NCBI RefSeq assembly: GCF_023516715.1
Contig: NZ_JAMGSI010000001.1
Location: 1,752,208 to 1,816,207, forward strand
Origin: Akkermansia massiliensis
GTDB taxonomy: Bacteria; Verrucomicrobiota; Verrucomicrobiia; Verrucomicrobiales; Akkermansiaceae
Length of the DNA: 64,000 nucleotides
Direction: 5' to 3'
The stretch's first letter is position 1, and each line of letters begins with the position of its first letter. Under the pieces are notes generated by a model, which had not been told where the DNA came from, made no database searches, and saw nothing but the letters and a program-made list of their open reading frames with translations. A program made the position numbers and the translations under genes. This document shows, piece by piece, positions 16,474 through 25,500 of this stretch.

Positions 16474-18329
16474 GGCGCGGCCTCCTTCCCCTGCTCCCTG
16501 GGCGCGCCCAGGCTGATGTCTTCAAACAAATGGTTGTCCAGCAGCAGGGGATGCCATCCCCGCACCTCCGGACTCTTCAAATAGGACCGCCTGGCCCAGT
16601 ACAGGGGAATCACCGGAGACTCCGAAAGCATCAGCGCTTCCGCACGGGCCAGCAGGGCCATGCGCTTCTCCTGGTCTCCCGTGGCGCGGCTCTCCGCCAG
16701 CAGGCGCTCATACTCCGGGCGGGACCAGCCCGTGTTGTTGTTCCCGGAGGCGGAGCTCCACAAATCCAGAAAACTGGACGGGTCCAGATAATCCCCGGAC
16801 CAGGAGGAGGAACTGAAATCATACTGCATGGAATTCTGCGCGAACTTGTAGGCCGTCCATTCACAGGAACGGATATCCACGTGAACGCCCAGGTGCCTCT
16901 TCCACATGCCCTGGATGGCTTCCGCCATCGTCTTCTGCACCTCCCTGGACGTGGTCATCAACTCCAGCCGCGGAAACCCCTTTCCGCCGGGGAAACCCGC
17001 CTGCGCCAGCAGGGCGCGCGCCTTCTCCGGATTGAACTCCACCCCGTGCGGCGTCTTGTAGCCTGCGCCGTCCGGCGTAAAGCCGAAGCACGGCTGGCCG
17101 CCCCCGCACACCACGTCACGCACCAGGGTCTCCCGGTCCACGGCCAGGGAAAGGGCACGCCTGACGCGGGCGTCATCCAGCGGCGCGCGCGACGTATTTA
17201 GCCGGTAAAAAATAGTCACGTAATAATCATCCTGGCAGAAATCACCGCCGCCGCGCTCCCGCGCGTACGCCGTCATTTCCGGGGGAACGTTATTGGTGAC
17301 ATGGAGCTTGCCGTTGAAAAACATGCGGGTTTCCGTAAAGCCGTTCACGGTGGGTAGAAAACGGACCCCGTTCAGCCGGACGGAGGAGGCGTTCCGGTAG
17401 CGGGGATTGCGCCGCACCTCCACATAATCATTGAAACGGTGCTCCGCCATCAGAAAAGGACCATTCCCCACAGCCTTGCCGGGCCGCGTCCAGCCCCCCG
17501 TCCTGTCCAGCATGCCGCCGTGGGCTTCCACCGCATGGCGGGGAACCGGAAACCAGGTGCAATGAAGCAGCAGCAGGGGAAGCTGGGGCATCGGAGAACG
17601 CATTTCCAGCTCCAGGGTATGATCGTCCGCGGCGCGCACGCCCACACGGGCCTCCTCCCACAAATCCGGTCTTCCGGCCCGGACATCCTCCAGCATCCGG
17701 GCCGCGATTCTCCGCGCGCCTTCCTCCGGCATTCCGTCCGGCCACTCCATCCGGGAAATATCCTTCCGCAGCGCCTCCAGCTCCCGGGCGCCCATGCCGT
17801 CCAGCCTCTCCCAATCCACCCGTGCCAGAGCCTCTCCATCCAGCCCCGCTTCCCCGGCCAGCCGGGAACCGGGGCCGCACAGCAGCAGGCTGCGCCTGTT
17901 CCGGTTGTAAGCCTCCGCATTCTTCAGCGGATAAAGCATGTCCGCATACCTTCCGCCAAACTCCGGATGAAGCAGGCGGTGGTAGGCATAAACGAAATCA
18001 TGGGCCGTCACCGGAACGCCGTCGCTCCACACGGCGTCCTTCCGCAGGGAAAAACACCACTTGTCCGCCTCCGGATTATGCGTCCAGGACTCCGCCACGG
18101 CTGGATGAAAAACGGCGTCATCCCTGGAATCCCCGCGCAGCAGCCCTTCCATCACGGCATTGATAATCTTGAAATCGGAAACGGAGGTGGCAATATGCGG
18201 ATCAAAACTCTGCGGTTCCGCATTATTGCCCACGATCAGCACTCCTTCCTCCTGCGCCCGTTCCACGCTGGTACGCGTATCGCATCCGGCGAGCAGCAGC
18301 ATCACACAGAACATCATGAACAGGCGCAT
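16470..18329 (-). CDS. Peptide ABC transporter substrate-binding lipoprotein (SBP family 5)
   Basis: Encodes 619 residues. Lipoprotein signal with LLLAGC (Cys15); mature protein has the family 5 signature region (AEPQSFDPHIAT, DAVWSDGVPVTAHDFVYAYHRL). It captures oligopeptides in the periplasm and delivers them to the OppBC channel. At 619 residues it is longer than typical OppA (about 540). The extra length appears to be an insertion of roughly 70 residues around 130-215, rich in Arg, Glu and Gly, which may alter ligand choice. First gene of the oppABC-DUF486 operon. Confidence 0.88.
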   Translation of the reverse strand: MRLFMMFCVMLLLAGCDTRTSVERAQEEGVLIVGNNAEPQSFDPHIATSVSDFKIINAVMEGLLRGDSRDDAVFHPAVAESWTHNPEADKWCFSLRKDAVWSDGVPVTAHDFVYAYHRLLHPEFGGRYADMLYPLKNAEAYNRNRRSLLLCGPGSRLAGEAGLDGEALARVDWERLDGMGARELEALRKDISRMEWPDGMPEEGARRIAARMLEDVRAGRPDLWEEARVGVRAADDHTLELEMRSPMPQLPLLLLHCTWFPVPRHAVEAHGGMLDRTGGWTRPGKAVGNGPFLMAEHRFNDYVEVRRNPRYRNASSVRLNGVRFLPTVNGFTETRMFFNGKLHVTNNVPPEMTAYARERGGGDFCQDDYYVTIFYRLNTSRAPLDDARVRRALSLAVDRETLVRDVVCGGGQPCFGFTPDGAGYKTPHGVEFNPEKARALLAQAGFPGGKGFPRLELMTTSREVQKTMAEAIQGMWKRHLGVHVDIRSCEWTAYKFAQNSMQYDFSSSSWSGDYLDPSSFLDLWSSASGNNNTGWSRPEYERLLAESRATGDQEKRMALLARAEALMLSESPVIPLYWARRSYLKSPEVRGWHPLLLDNHLFEDISLGAPREQGKEAAP

Positions 18330-18797
18330 GGCGGGATTCTGTCAGGTTTCCTTCCCCCGCGCAAGGCTTCACCTCAAGAAATACAACCGCCGCTCCGCGG
18401 CTCACGGAATCTTCCCGGAAATCCCTCCCTCCGCTACTGCCGGGCATCATGCCGCTCCGTTCACGGCCGGCCCGTACTTGTGGACATTCCTTTGCCGGCA
18501 GGGAGGTGGTTCCTCTCCTGAACCAAACCAACAACGGGCACGAAACACTTCCCGAGGGAAAAACCGGCCGCCGCAGGATATCTTCACAAAAACCGTCTAA
18601 AAGAGACGCTTGCGCGCCGGGAAGCCTGGGCAAATACGCCGCCTGTCCTCCCCCGCCTCAGATGCATGACGTGCCGCCTTCCCATCCCCCACAGGATTCT
18701 ACCGGAAGGAAATCCCGGAAACCGCCTCCACTGGTCTTTTCTGAAACAGTCTTTTTTATCCTGTTTTCCCAACTGTTCCTCCCTTAATTTTTCCCCC
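18330..18797. other. Divergent intergenic region between oppA and fucosidase
   Basis: No gene supported on either strand. It must hold the promoters for both divergent genes; I could not define a convincing -35/-10 pair. A TTGCCGGCAGG stretch near 18491 and a T-rich stretch at 18739-18797 are the only marked features. Confidence 0.4.
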
Positions 18798-20933
18798 ATG
18801 TTTAAACTCAAAAACCATGCCTTCTGTCTTCTGACCGCATTTGGGGGGATGCTCCTCACTCCGGCCTGGGGAGAGCCCGTAGCTCCGTGGCTCAGAGCCT
18901 ACATTAACGGGGAGGAAGTGGTCGGAACCACGCTGGAGAGCCGCTACAGCACTCCTGAGGACGAACCCGCCAGCCCTGTCATCCAATGGGAAAAAGCGGA
19001 TTCCCGGACCGGAAAGCCCGTGCTGGTGCAGCAGGGCAAGGACGCGGAATCCTACACCCTGACGGACAAGGACGCCGGAAAATATTTCCGGATCATCGTG
19101 GGCGGCGGCACGAAGGATGCGATTGCCAGCCCGTGGATAGGCCCGGTCATTACGGAAAAGCAGGCGGAAAGCATCAACAATCGTTTTGACCCCGGCAAAA
19201 GCTATCAGGAAAACGTGGACGCACTCCAGAAGGAGCTGTCTGAAAAGCTCAAGGACGCCGTTTATTTCACCGTGGACACGGACAAACTCCACGGTGCCCC
19301 CTACGCGATGGCGGCCAACGAACGGATAGCCCTGCCGGAAGACATCAGGCCCTTCCGGGAAAACGGGAAAATCTATGTAAACCACCCCTTTGTGCAGGCC
19401 GTTTTCAAGAAGGAGCTGCCGGACGAAATCATGGAGGAAGCGGGCGGCCAGAAGGCCTACGAAATAGGGAACGTGGCCAGGGCGCTGAAACTCAACCTCT
19501 GGCTGGGAGACAAGGAAAAGGCTCCCCTCCCGAACTTCCGCATGCAGCCCATGGCGGAAGGACTGGTGGTTCTTTCCCCTGAAAAAAACGTCTTTTCCCC
19601 GGTCGCGGACCGCGACCTGATCAATGAAGCCGTCAACAGGCTCTTCGACTTCAAGGCCAGTGACGAACAGTTAAAATGGTTCCGGGACGCCAAATTCGGC
19701 CTCTTTGTCCACTGGAACCCCTCTTCCCTGCTGGAACGGGAAATCAGCTGGGAACGCAATGCGACGCGCCCCAAGGACAGCGCAAGCGGCCATAAAAACA
19801 TCATGGACTTTGAATATGACTCCGCCCACCGCCGCTTCAATCCCAAACAATACGATCCCCGGAAGTGGATGTCCGTCGCCAAAAAAAGCGGCATGAAATA
19901 TGCCGTGCTGACCACCAAGCACCACGACAGCTTCTCCAACTTCCCCTCCGACTACGACACCTTCACCATCGCCAATACCCCCTACGGCAAGGATATCGTG
20001 GGGCAATTCGCGGCGGCGGTCCATGCGGCAGGGCTCAGGCTGGGCTTCTACTATTCCGGGCGGGACTGGTACAACCCCTACTACCTGACCGACCAGCACT
20101 ACCGCTACCTGGAATACTACTTCGGCCAGATCAGTGAACTGCTCACCCGCTACGGGCAGGTGGACGTGCTGTGGTTCGACAGCCTGGGCAACAGCTCCCT
20201 CAACCAGTGGGATCCCCGCACCATGATGCGCCGCATCAAGCAGTACCAGCCGGACATTCTGGTCAACAACCGCATGAACGGCACCCGCGGAGGCAACAAA
20301 GGTCCGCTGCCCGACGACCTGAAAGGAGATTTTCTGACGCCGGAATGCAAGCTGGGGCCGTTCAACGACAAAACGCCCTGGGAAAGCTGCATGACCGTGG
20401 CGGACATCCCCGGCACCCGCTGGACGGGCAACTGGTCCTACACCTCCAAGGCGAAGGCCAAGCCCGTGGAAACCTCCATCAAATTCCTGATCAACAACAC
20501 CGTCAAGGACGGCAACCTGCTTTACAACATCGGACCCACGCCGCTGGGCACGTTCGACCCGAAACAGGCTGAAACCTTCCTGGCCATGGGCAAGTGGATC
20601 GCCCCCTACCGGGAAGCCATTTACAACACCCGCGGAGGTCCCTACAAGGACCAGCCCTGGGGCGGCAGCTGCTACAAGACGGACCGGCGCGGCAAAAAAA
20701 CCGTCTACCTGCATGTCAGCCCGCTGATTGCTCAACAAGGAAAAGAGCTGAAAGGCTCCGAACCTCTCTTCATCAAGGACATCGGCGAGAAATTCACAAA
20801 AGCGACCGTCATCGTGAACGGCAGTGGAAACGGAAAAGCCGCCAAGCTTGAAAAGGAAGGAGCCCAATACAAAATCACGCTGCCCGCAGGCGTGGCCTGG
20901 GACAGCCTGGACACCGTCATCAAGCTTCAATAA
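18798..20933 (+). CDS. Secreted alpha-L-fucosidase, GH29, with N-terminal accessory domains
   Basis: Encodes 711 residues. Signal peptide about 1-25. Residues about 27-118 form an Ig-like accessory domain (ending in TLTDKDAGKYFRII). Residues about 140-270 resemble a copper-amine-oxidase-N-like fold (PFRENGKIYVNHPFV). The GH29 barrel covers about 290-620: GLFVHWNP (302-309), LTTKHHDSFS (371-380), and VDVLWFDS (455-462) with Asp461 the likely nucleophile. GH29 enzymes release terminal alpha-L-fucose from mucin, blood-group and milk glycans, fitting a mucin-degrading lifestyle. The start at 18798 is chosen for the signal peptide; its leader is pyrimidine-rich. A terminator follows. Confidence 0.92.
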   Translation: MFKLKNHAFCLLTAFGGMLLTPAWGEPVAPWLRAYINGEEVVGTTLESRYSTPEDEPASPVIQWEKADSRTGKPVLVQQGKDAESYTLTDKDAGKYFRIIVGGGTKDAIASPWIGPVITEKQAESINNRFDPGKSYQENVDALQKELSEKLKDAVYFTVDTDKLHGAPYAMAANERIALPEDIRPFRENGKIYVNHPFVQAVFKKELPDEIMEEAGGQKAYEIGNVARALKLNLWLGDKEKAPLPNFRMQPMAEGLVVLSPEKNVFSPVADRDLINEAVNRLFDFKASDEQLKWFRDAKFGLFVHWNPSSLLEREISWERNATRPKDSASGHKNIMDFEYDSAHRRFNPKQYDPRKWMSVAKKSGMKYAVLTTKHHDSFSNFPSDYDTFTIANTPYGKDIVGQFAAAVHAAGLRLGFYYSGRDWYNPYYLTDQHYRYLEYYFGQISELLTRYGQVDVLWFDSLGNSSLNQWDPRTMMRRIKQYQPDILVNNRMNGTRGGNKGPLPDDLKGDFLTPECKLGPFNDKTPWESCMTVADIPGTRWTGNWSYTSKAKAKPVETSIKFLINNTVKDGNLLYNIGPTPLGTFDPKQAETFLAMGKWIAPYREAIYNTRGGPYKDQPWGGSCYKTDRRGKKTVYLHVSPLIAQQGKELKGSEPLFIKDIGEKFTKATVIVNGSGNGKAAKLEKEGAQYKITLPAGVAWDSLDTVIKLQ

Positions 20934-20968
20934 CGCCCTTTTTCTCCCACGGAGAGAGCATACAGCCA

Positions 20969-21003
20969 GCCGGCCCGGCATCATGCCGGGGCCGGTTTTT
21001 TTA
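20969..21003 (+). terminator. Terminator after the fucosidase gene
   Basis: GC-rich hairpin CCGGCCCGGCA / TGCCGGGGCCGG (one bulged base, loop TCA) followed by seven T. Confidence 0.85.
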
Positions 21004-21204
21004 TTCCGCAAAACAGGCATGCATGCTCCACAGGATTCCTTTCTCTTCCATAACCGGGCTTGGCGGAAAGAGCGGCGCGGCGCGATGCTCCCTTCTCCGC
21101 AGCCGCGTGTAAAAGAGGAACAGACGCCTTCAAGGCAGGCTGCACCCGGCGGGAACTGACGGGCACCCTCTCAACGGAAGCCGCTTAAGCGAGCAGCTCA
21201 TGGC

Positions 21205-21247
21205 GAAAAAAAGAAAAGCCCCGCAGCGGCATGAACCGCTGCGGGGC
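21205..21247 (-). terminator. Terminator after the thioredoxin-fold gene
   Basis: Perfect 12-bp stem GCCCCGCAGCGG / CCGCTGCGGGGC; on the minus strand it is followed by TTTTCTTTTTTT. Confidence 0.9.
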
Positions 21248-21288
21248 CGTTTTCCAAAATCAGGGAATCAAGGAAAGGGAGCTTTTAC

Positions 21289-22254
21289 TTACTTGCTCTG
21301 GGCCTTCTTGGCTGCTTCAATCTGAGCTTTGATCTGGTCCTTGTTGGCAAGAATGCCGGCCTTGATGCGGGGAGCACGCTGCCCGGCTTCCGTACCCGGC
21401 ATCAATTCGGCCACCTTGTCCAGAATCAGCACGGCTCCGTCTACGTCACCAGTGGAATTCAGGTAGGTCCCGAACTCCATCATCAGCAAATCCTGCTGGG
21501 TTTCCGGCAGAAGCTTGTCACGGTCGGGATAAGCCTTGACCACCTGGAGGGCTTCCGCAGGCGTGGTCTTGTCCGTCAGCTTGCCGGCAAGATAATCCTG
21601 GACGTCCTTCTGTTCCTTCTTAAGCTGGTCGGCGTGCGCGTCAGCGGCTTTCAAGCCGGACTTGTCATCCTTGTCCAGCTTCTTGATTTCCGCCTTCACG
21701 TCGCCGTAAAAATTGTCCACATACTCCTGGGGCGCCAGCTTGAGCACTTCCATCAGGGCGGCAACCTTCGCTTCATCCGTGGTGGCCTTGGCTACATTTG
21801 CCTCAGCGGCGTTCAGGGCTTCCTTGTTCTTCAAGGCGTCCTGCATGGCCTTCATCACGTCATCCTTGGAACGGCCGCCCACAAATCCCCCGAAGGGCTT
21901 GCCGGAAGCGTCCGCAAACACGATCGTCGGGAACCCCTGCACGCCGTACTGCTGGGCAAGCTTGTCATTGGCGGCTTTCATTTCCTTGGACTGTTCCTTG
22001 CCGCGCGGATAATCCAGCTCCACGAGCACGAAATTCTTCTGGGCGTCCTTCTGGAAATCAGGCTTGCTGAACACGTTGGCGCGGAGCTGCATGCAGGGCG
22101 GGCACCAGTCGGAACCGGTGAACTCGATCATGAGGTCCTTCTTCTGTTCGGCGGCCTGCTTCTTGGCGGCATCCATATCGGTAATCCATCCTTCCGCGGC
22201 AAAACAGGGAGCGACGCAGGCGGCAACAACTATTGGCAGAATTTGTCTAATCAT
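21289..22254 (-). CDS. Periplasmic thioredoxin-fold protein with C-terminal helical extension
   Basis: Encodes 321 residues. Signal peptide about 1-20 (cleavage after FAA). A thioredoxin domain follows with DWCPPC (Cys51 and Cys54), similar to DUF255/thioredoxin_7 proteins, and the cis-Pro region VQGFPTIVF. Residues about 150-321 are helical, Lys/Ala-rich and without a known fold; they may be TPR-like. The likely role is disulfide exchange in the cell envelope. CPPC is not the usual CGPC of thioredoxin and may shift the redox potential. A strong terminator follows. Confidence 0.8.
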   Translation of the reverse strand: MIRQILPIVVAACVAPCFAAEGWITDMDAAKKQAAEQKKDLMIEFTGSDWCPPCMQLRANVFSKPDFQKDAQKNFVLVELDYPRGKEQSKEMKAANDKLAQQYGVQGFPTIVFADASGKPFGGFVGGRSKDDVMKAMQDALKNKEALNAAEANVAKATTDEAKVAALMEVLKLAPQEYVDNFYGDVKAEIKKLDKDDKSGLKAADAHADQLKKEQKDVQDYLAGKLTDKTTPAEALQVVKAYPDRDKLLPETQQDLLMMEFGTYLNSTGDVDGAVLILDKVAELMPGTEAGQRAPRIKAGILANKDQIKAQIEAAKKAQSK

Positions 22255-22467
22255 ATCTACAGTTCAATATTGAAGAGTCCGACATCCAGCGTCAATCTCT
22301 TGTTCAATCATTTTTGGAAAATTTCCAAAAGGCCGCGCCTTCCGCAAGGAAAACGCCGTCCGGCAGCCGACGGGAACAGCCATTTGGACCGTGGGAAGGC
22401 AGTGTCATTATTGCACCAAATCCGGGGTTGCCTTTCAAACTGTTTTCACTTATGTACTGGGCATATC

Positions 22468-23691
22468 ATGAACACGGTTTTAATCATTGGAGCAGGCGGC
22501 GTCGGACATGTGGTAGCCAACAAATGCGCCCAACTGCCGGACATCTTTCAAAACATTCATCTGGCCTCCCGCACGAAAAGCAAATGTGACGCCATTGCGG
22601 ACGATGTACGCGCCAGAACGGGCGTCAATATCACCACCCACGCCGTGAACGCGGACGACGTGCCCGCCACCGTGGCCCTCATCCGGGAAGTCAAGCCGCA
22701 GCTGCTGATCAACGTGGCCCTTCCCTACCAGGATTTGAACCTGATGGACGCCTGCCTGGAAACCGGCGTTAACTACCTGGACACCGCCAACTATGAACCC
22801 CGGGACGTAGCCAAATTCGAATACTCCTGGCAATGGGCGTACCAGGACAAATTCCGCAAGGCCGGACTCTTTGCCCTGCTGGGCTCCGGCTTTGACCCCG
22901 GCGTCACCAACGTCTTCACGGCATGGGCGCTCAAGCACCACTTTGACGAAATCCATACGCTGGACATCATTGACGTCAACGGCGGCAATCACGGCAAGGC
23001 CTTCGCCACCAACTTCAACCCGGAAATCAACATCCGGGAAGTGACTGCCCCCTGCCGCCACTGGGAAGACGGCGCCTTCCGAGAAACCGCCCCCATGAGC
23101 ATGCACCGGAGCTTCACCTGCCCGCAGGAAGTGGGCACCTATGAAATCTACCGCATGTACCATGAAGAAATGGAAAGCCTGGTCAAGCACATCCCCACCA
23201 TCCGCCGGGCCCAATTCTGGATGTCCTTCTCCCCGAACTACCTCAAGCACCTGGAAGTGCTCCAGAACGTGGGCATGACCCGGATTGACCCGGTCATGTA
23301 CAATGGAGTGGAAATCATTCCGCTTCAATTCCTCAAGGCTGTGCTGCCGGACCCGGGGGACCTGGGCAAGACCACGAAAGGAAAAACCTGCATCGGCAAC
23401 GTCATCACCGGAACCAAGGACGGCCAATTCAAGGCCGTGTACATCTACAACATCTGCGACCATGAAAAATGCTTTGAAGAAGTTGGATCCCAGGCCATCT
23501 CCTACACCACGGGGGTTCCGGCCATGATCGGCGCGGAAATGATCCTTACGGGCAAATGGTCCGGCGCTGGCGTCTTCAACATGGAGCAGAACGATCCGGA
23601 CCCCTTCATGGACGAACTCAACAAGCGCGGCCTTCCCTGGCACTGCGTGGAACTCACGGATGAACAGGCCAAAGCCCTGCAAGTCCATTGA
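22468..23691 (+). CDS. Carboxynorspermidine synthase / saccharopine dehydrogenase family
   Basis: Encodes 407 residues. N-terminal Rossmann fold with GAGGVGHVVANKCAQ (nucleotide binding), then the saccharopine dehydrogenase-like body with NVALPYQDLNLMDACLE, YLDTANYEP and GSGFDPGVTNVFTAW. These fit carboxynorspermidine (carboxyspermidine) synthase, which condenses aspartate semialdehyde with a diamine using NADPH in the alternative spermidine route. The partner decarboxylase (nspC) is not in the window. The start at ATG 22468 gives the Rossmann strand at the N-terminus. A hairpin terminator follows. Confidence 0.85.
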   Translation: MNTVLIIGAGGVGHVVANKCAQLPDIFQNIHLASRTKSKCDAIADDVRARTGVNITTHAVNADDVPATVALIREVKPQLLINVALPYQDLNLMDACLETGVNYLDTANYEPRDVAKFEYSWQWAYQDKFRKAGLFALLGSGFDPGVTNVFTAWALKHHFDEIHTLDIIDVNGGNHGKAFATNFNPEINIREVTAPCRHWEDGAFRETAPMSMHRSFTCPQEVGTYEIYRMYHEEMESLVKHIPTIRRAQFWMSFSPNYLKHLEVLQNVGMTRIDPVMYNGVEIIPLQFLKAVLPDPGDLGKTTKGKTCIGNVITGTKDGQFKAVYIYNICDHEKCFEEVGSQAISYTTGVPAMIGAEMILTGKWSGAGVFNMEQNDPDPFMDELNKRGLPWHCVELTDEQAKALQVH

Positions 23692-23725
23692 CAGCAACCT
23701 CCGGCCGAAGCCGTCCGCTCCATCA

Positions 23726-23765
23726 AAAGCCGGGCATTGACTTCTCAAATGCCTGGCTTTTACTC
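23726..23765 (+). terminator. Terminator after the carboxynorspermidine synthase-like gene
   Basis: 13-bp stem AAAGCCGGGCATT / AATGCCTGGCTTT (one G-U) with an 8-9 nt loop, followed by TTACTCTCTC. It lies between the enzyme gene and the SMR gene, implying the latter has its own promoter. Confidence 0.8.
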
Positions 23766-23832
23766 TCTCAAATCTTCACGATGCCCATAATCATTGGCAG
23801 TTCCCGGGCGATGCCTTAGCAGGAACGAATCC

Positions 23833-24165
23833 ATGAAAGCATATCTTATCCTGTTGCTGGCGATTGTTCTGGAAACAATCGCCACCTCTTTCCTGAAGCA
23901 GAGCGAACAATTTACCAGGCTCCTGCCCACCATCATAACCGTAGCCGGATATGCAGGCTCCTTCTACTGCCTCAGCCTGGTGCTGAAAAACATCCCTGTG
24001 GGCATTGCGTATGCCATCTGGTCGGGAATGGGCATTGTGCTGATCTCCGCCATCGGGTGGGTGGCATTCAAGCAGCACCTGGACTTGGCAGCGATTTCAG
24101 GTCTGGCGCTCATCATTGCCGGAGTATTGGTAATCAATATCTTTTCCAACTCCGTTTCCCACTGA
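23833..24165 (+). CDS. Small multidrug resistance (SMR) family transporter
   Basis: Encodes 110 residues with four membrane helices, the standard SMR size. The essential Glu in helix 1 is present (LAIVLETIATSFLK, Glu14), and helix 3 has GIAYAIWSGMGIV. SMR proteins act as dimers exchanging protons for cationic drugs, polyamines or guanidinium. The carboxynorspermidine synthase neighbour makes a polyamine link conceivable, but a terminator separates the two genes. AGGAA lies 7 nt upstream of the ATG. Confidence 0.9.
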   Translation: MKAYLILLLAIVLETIATSFLKQSEQFTRLLPTIITVAGYAGSFYCLSLVLKNIPVGIAYAIWSGMGIVLISAIGWVAFKQHLDLAAISGLALIIAGVLVINIFSNSVSH

Positions 24166-24516
24166 TGGGAAAAAACGGAAAAGCATTCCCTGCAAGGGGA
24201 TGACGGCCCTCCCCTCCGGGCAGCGGCAACCGGAATAGAAAAACGCCTCTTCACTGAAAAGAGGGTAAAACCTTCCGGAGGCCCGGCAAGCCGGTCTTCA
24301 CAATGGCTCATTCCTCCGCCAATAAAATCCGTCAAAGGACCTGTTTCTCCGGTGAAAAGAGTATCCCTCTCATGGTTCTAACTGCTGTGGAGCTTTTCCG
24401 GCCAGCCCCGAACTGCCACCTTTAAAAGGAAAAAGAGAAGCACCCGTCCGGCCTTCTTCCGGCGCATGCATAATTTTCTGGCCTGGAAAGCAGGCGGGCG
24501 GTAAAAACGGGGTGCC
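24166..24516. other. Intergenic stretch without a recognised gene
   Basis: No coding frame stands out. A short stem CCTCTTCACTGAAAAGAGG near 24244 with no T-run, and a TTTAAAAGGAAAAAG segment near 24420, are the only marked features. It presumably carries the promoter of the downstream phosphoesterase gene. Confidence 0.4.
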
Positions 24517-25500
24517 ATGAAATATCTTGCGCTATTTCTCATCTTTCTGTTTCAAGCGGTGCACGCGGAGGAACCCGCTCCGTGGAGAATCGCCATCATC
24601 GGCGACACGCATGACTCCCCCAAACGCATGGAAGGAAGCGAAGGGGTAGCCGTCAATTTCATCAAAACCCTCTATGGGGAAATCCTGAAGCACCAGGTGG
24701 ACATGGTCGTCCAGGTGGGGGACATGGCGGACATTGAAGGAAGCGCCCCCGTCAACGGACTCGCCAAGCGCAAGGAACTCAACAAGATGCTGGAGGAAAA
24801 AGGCATCCCCTTCTACGCCGTGCGCGGCAACCATGAATCGCTGCCCTTCCGCGCGGAACAATTCAGGGAACTCTTCCTGCCTACCCGGAAACAGGGCGCC
24901 AAAGGGCTGGCCACCAGAAAACTGAACTACGGCATCCGCCATAAAAACGCCTCCCTGTACTTCATGGACATTGACCTGACCCCGGACCAGCTCGTAGACT
25001 TCAGCGCGTGGGTCAAACGCAACAGGAGCAAGGCCAACACCGTTCCGCGCCATTGCCTAATTTTCACCCACCGCACCCTGCAAACTCCCATGCAATTCCG
25101 GGAATGCCTGTGGGGCCGCTACAACGACAGCGCGGCGGAACAGCAGAACATCTTTTACCGCAACCTCCGGGACGCCGGCGTGCGGTTCGTCATCACCGGG
25201 CACCTGCATGCCCACGACCTGTACATGATTACATCCCCGGACGGGAAAAACACCCTCACCTCCCTCATCTGCGCCCCCGCGGGCAACAAGGTGCTGCCCA
25301 TCCCCTTCCTTCTGCCCGCAAAATCCCGCGTAAAAACCCTGCAATACCGCTCCGGCATCACGGCCTACTACATCCTGAACATCTACCCGGACTCCATGAC
25401 TCTGGACACCTATGCCGCCCCCAACAACGGCATCACGGACCAAGGCCCGCAAGGCAGCGAATTCAAAAAACTGCACTCTTACGCGATTCCGATGAATTGA
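24517..25500 (+). CDS. Secreted calcineurin-like metallophosphoesterase
   Basis: Encodes 327 residues. Signal peptide about 1-17 (ends VHAEE). All motifs of the two-metal phosphoesterase fold are in order: GDTHD (near 30), GDMAD (near 69), GNHE (near 106), FTHR (near 186) and GHLHAHD (near 228). The substrate could be a phosphomonoester or diester; sequence alone does not say. It stands alone, 350 nt after the SMR gene. Confidence 0.85.
   Translation: MKYLALFLIFLFQAVHAEEPAPWRIAIIGDTHDSPKRMEGSEGVAVNFIKTLYGEILKHQVDMVVQVGDMADIEGSAPVNGLAKRKELNKMLEEKGIPFYAVRGNHESLPFRAEQFRELFLPTRKQGAKGLATRKLNYGIRHKNASLYFMDIDLTPDQLVDFSAWVKRNRSKANTVPRHCLIFTHRTLQTPMQFRECLWGRYNDSAAEQQNIFYRNLRDAGVRFVITGHLHAHDLYMITSPDGKNTLTSLICAPAGNKVLPIPFLLPAKSRVKTLQYRSGITAYYILNIYPDSMTLDTYAAPNNGITDQGPQGSEFKKLHSYAIPMN

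Larger units (their letters stand above)
20934..21288. other. Convergent intergenic region with two terminators
   Basis: Contains a plus-strand terminator for the fucosidase and a minus-strand terminator for the thioredoxin-fold gene; no gene is supported between them. Confidence 0.6.
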
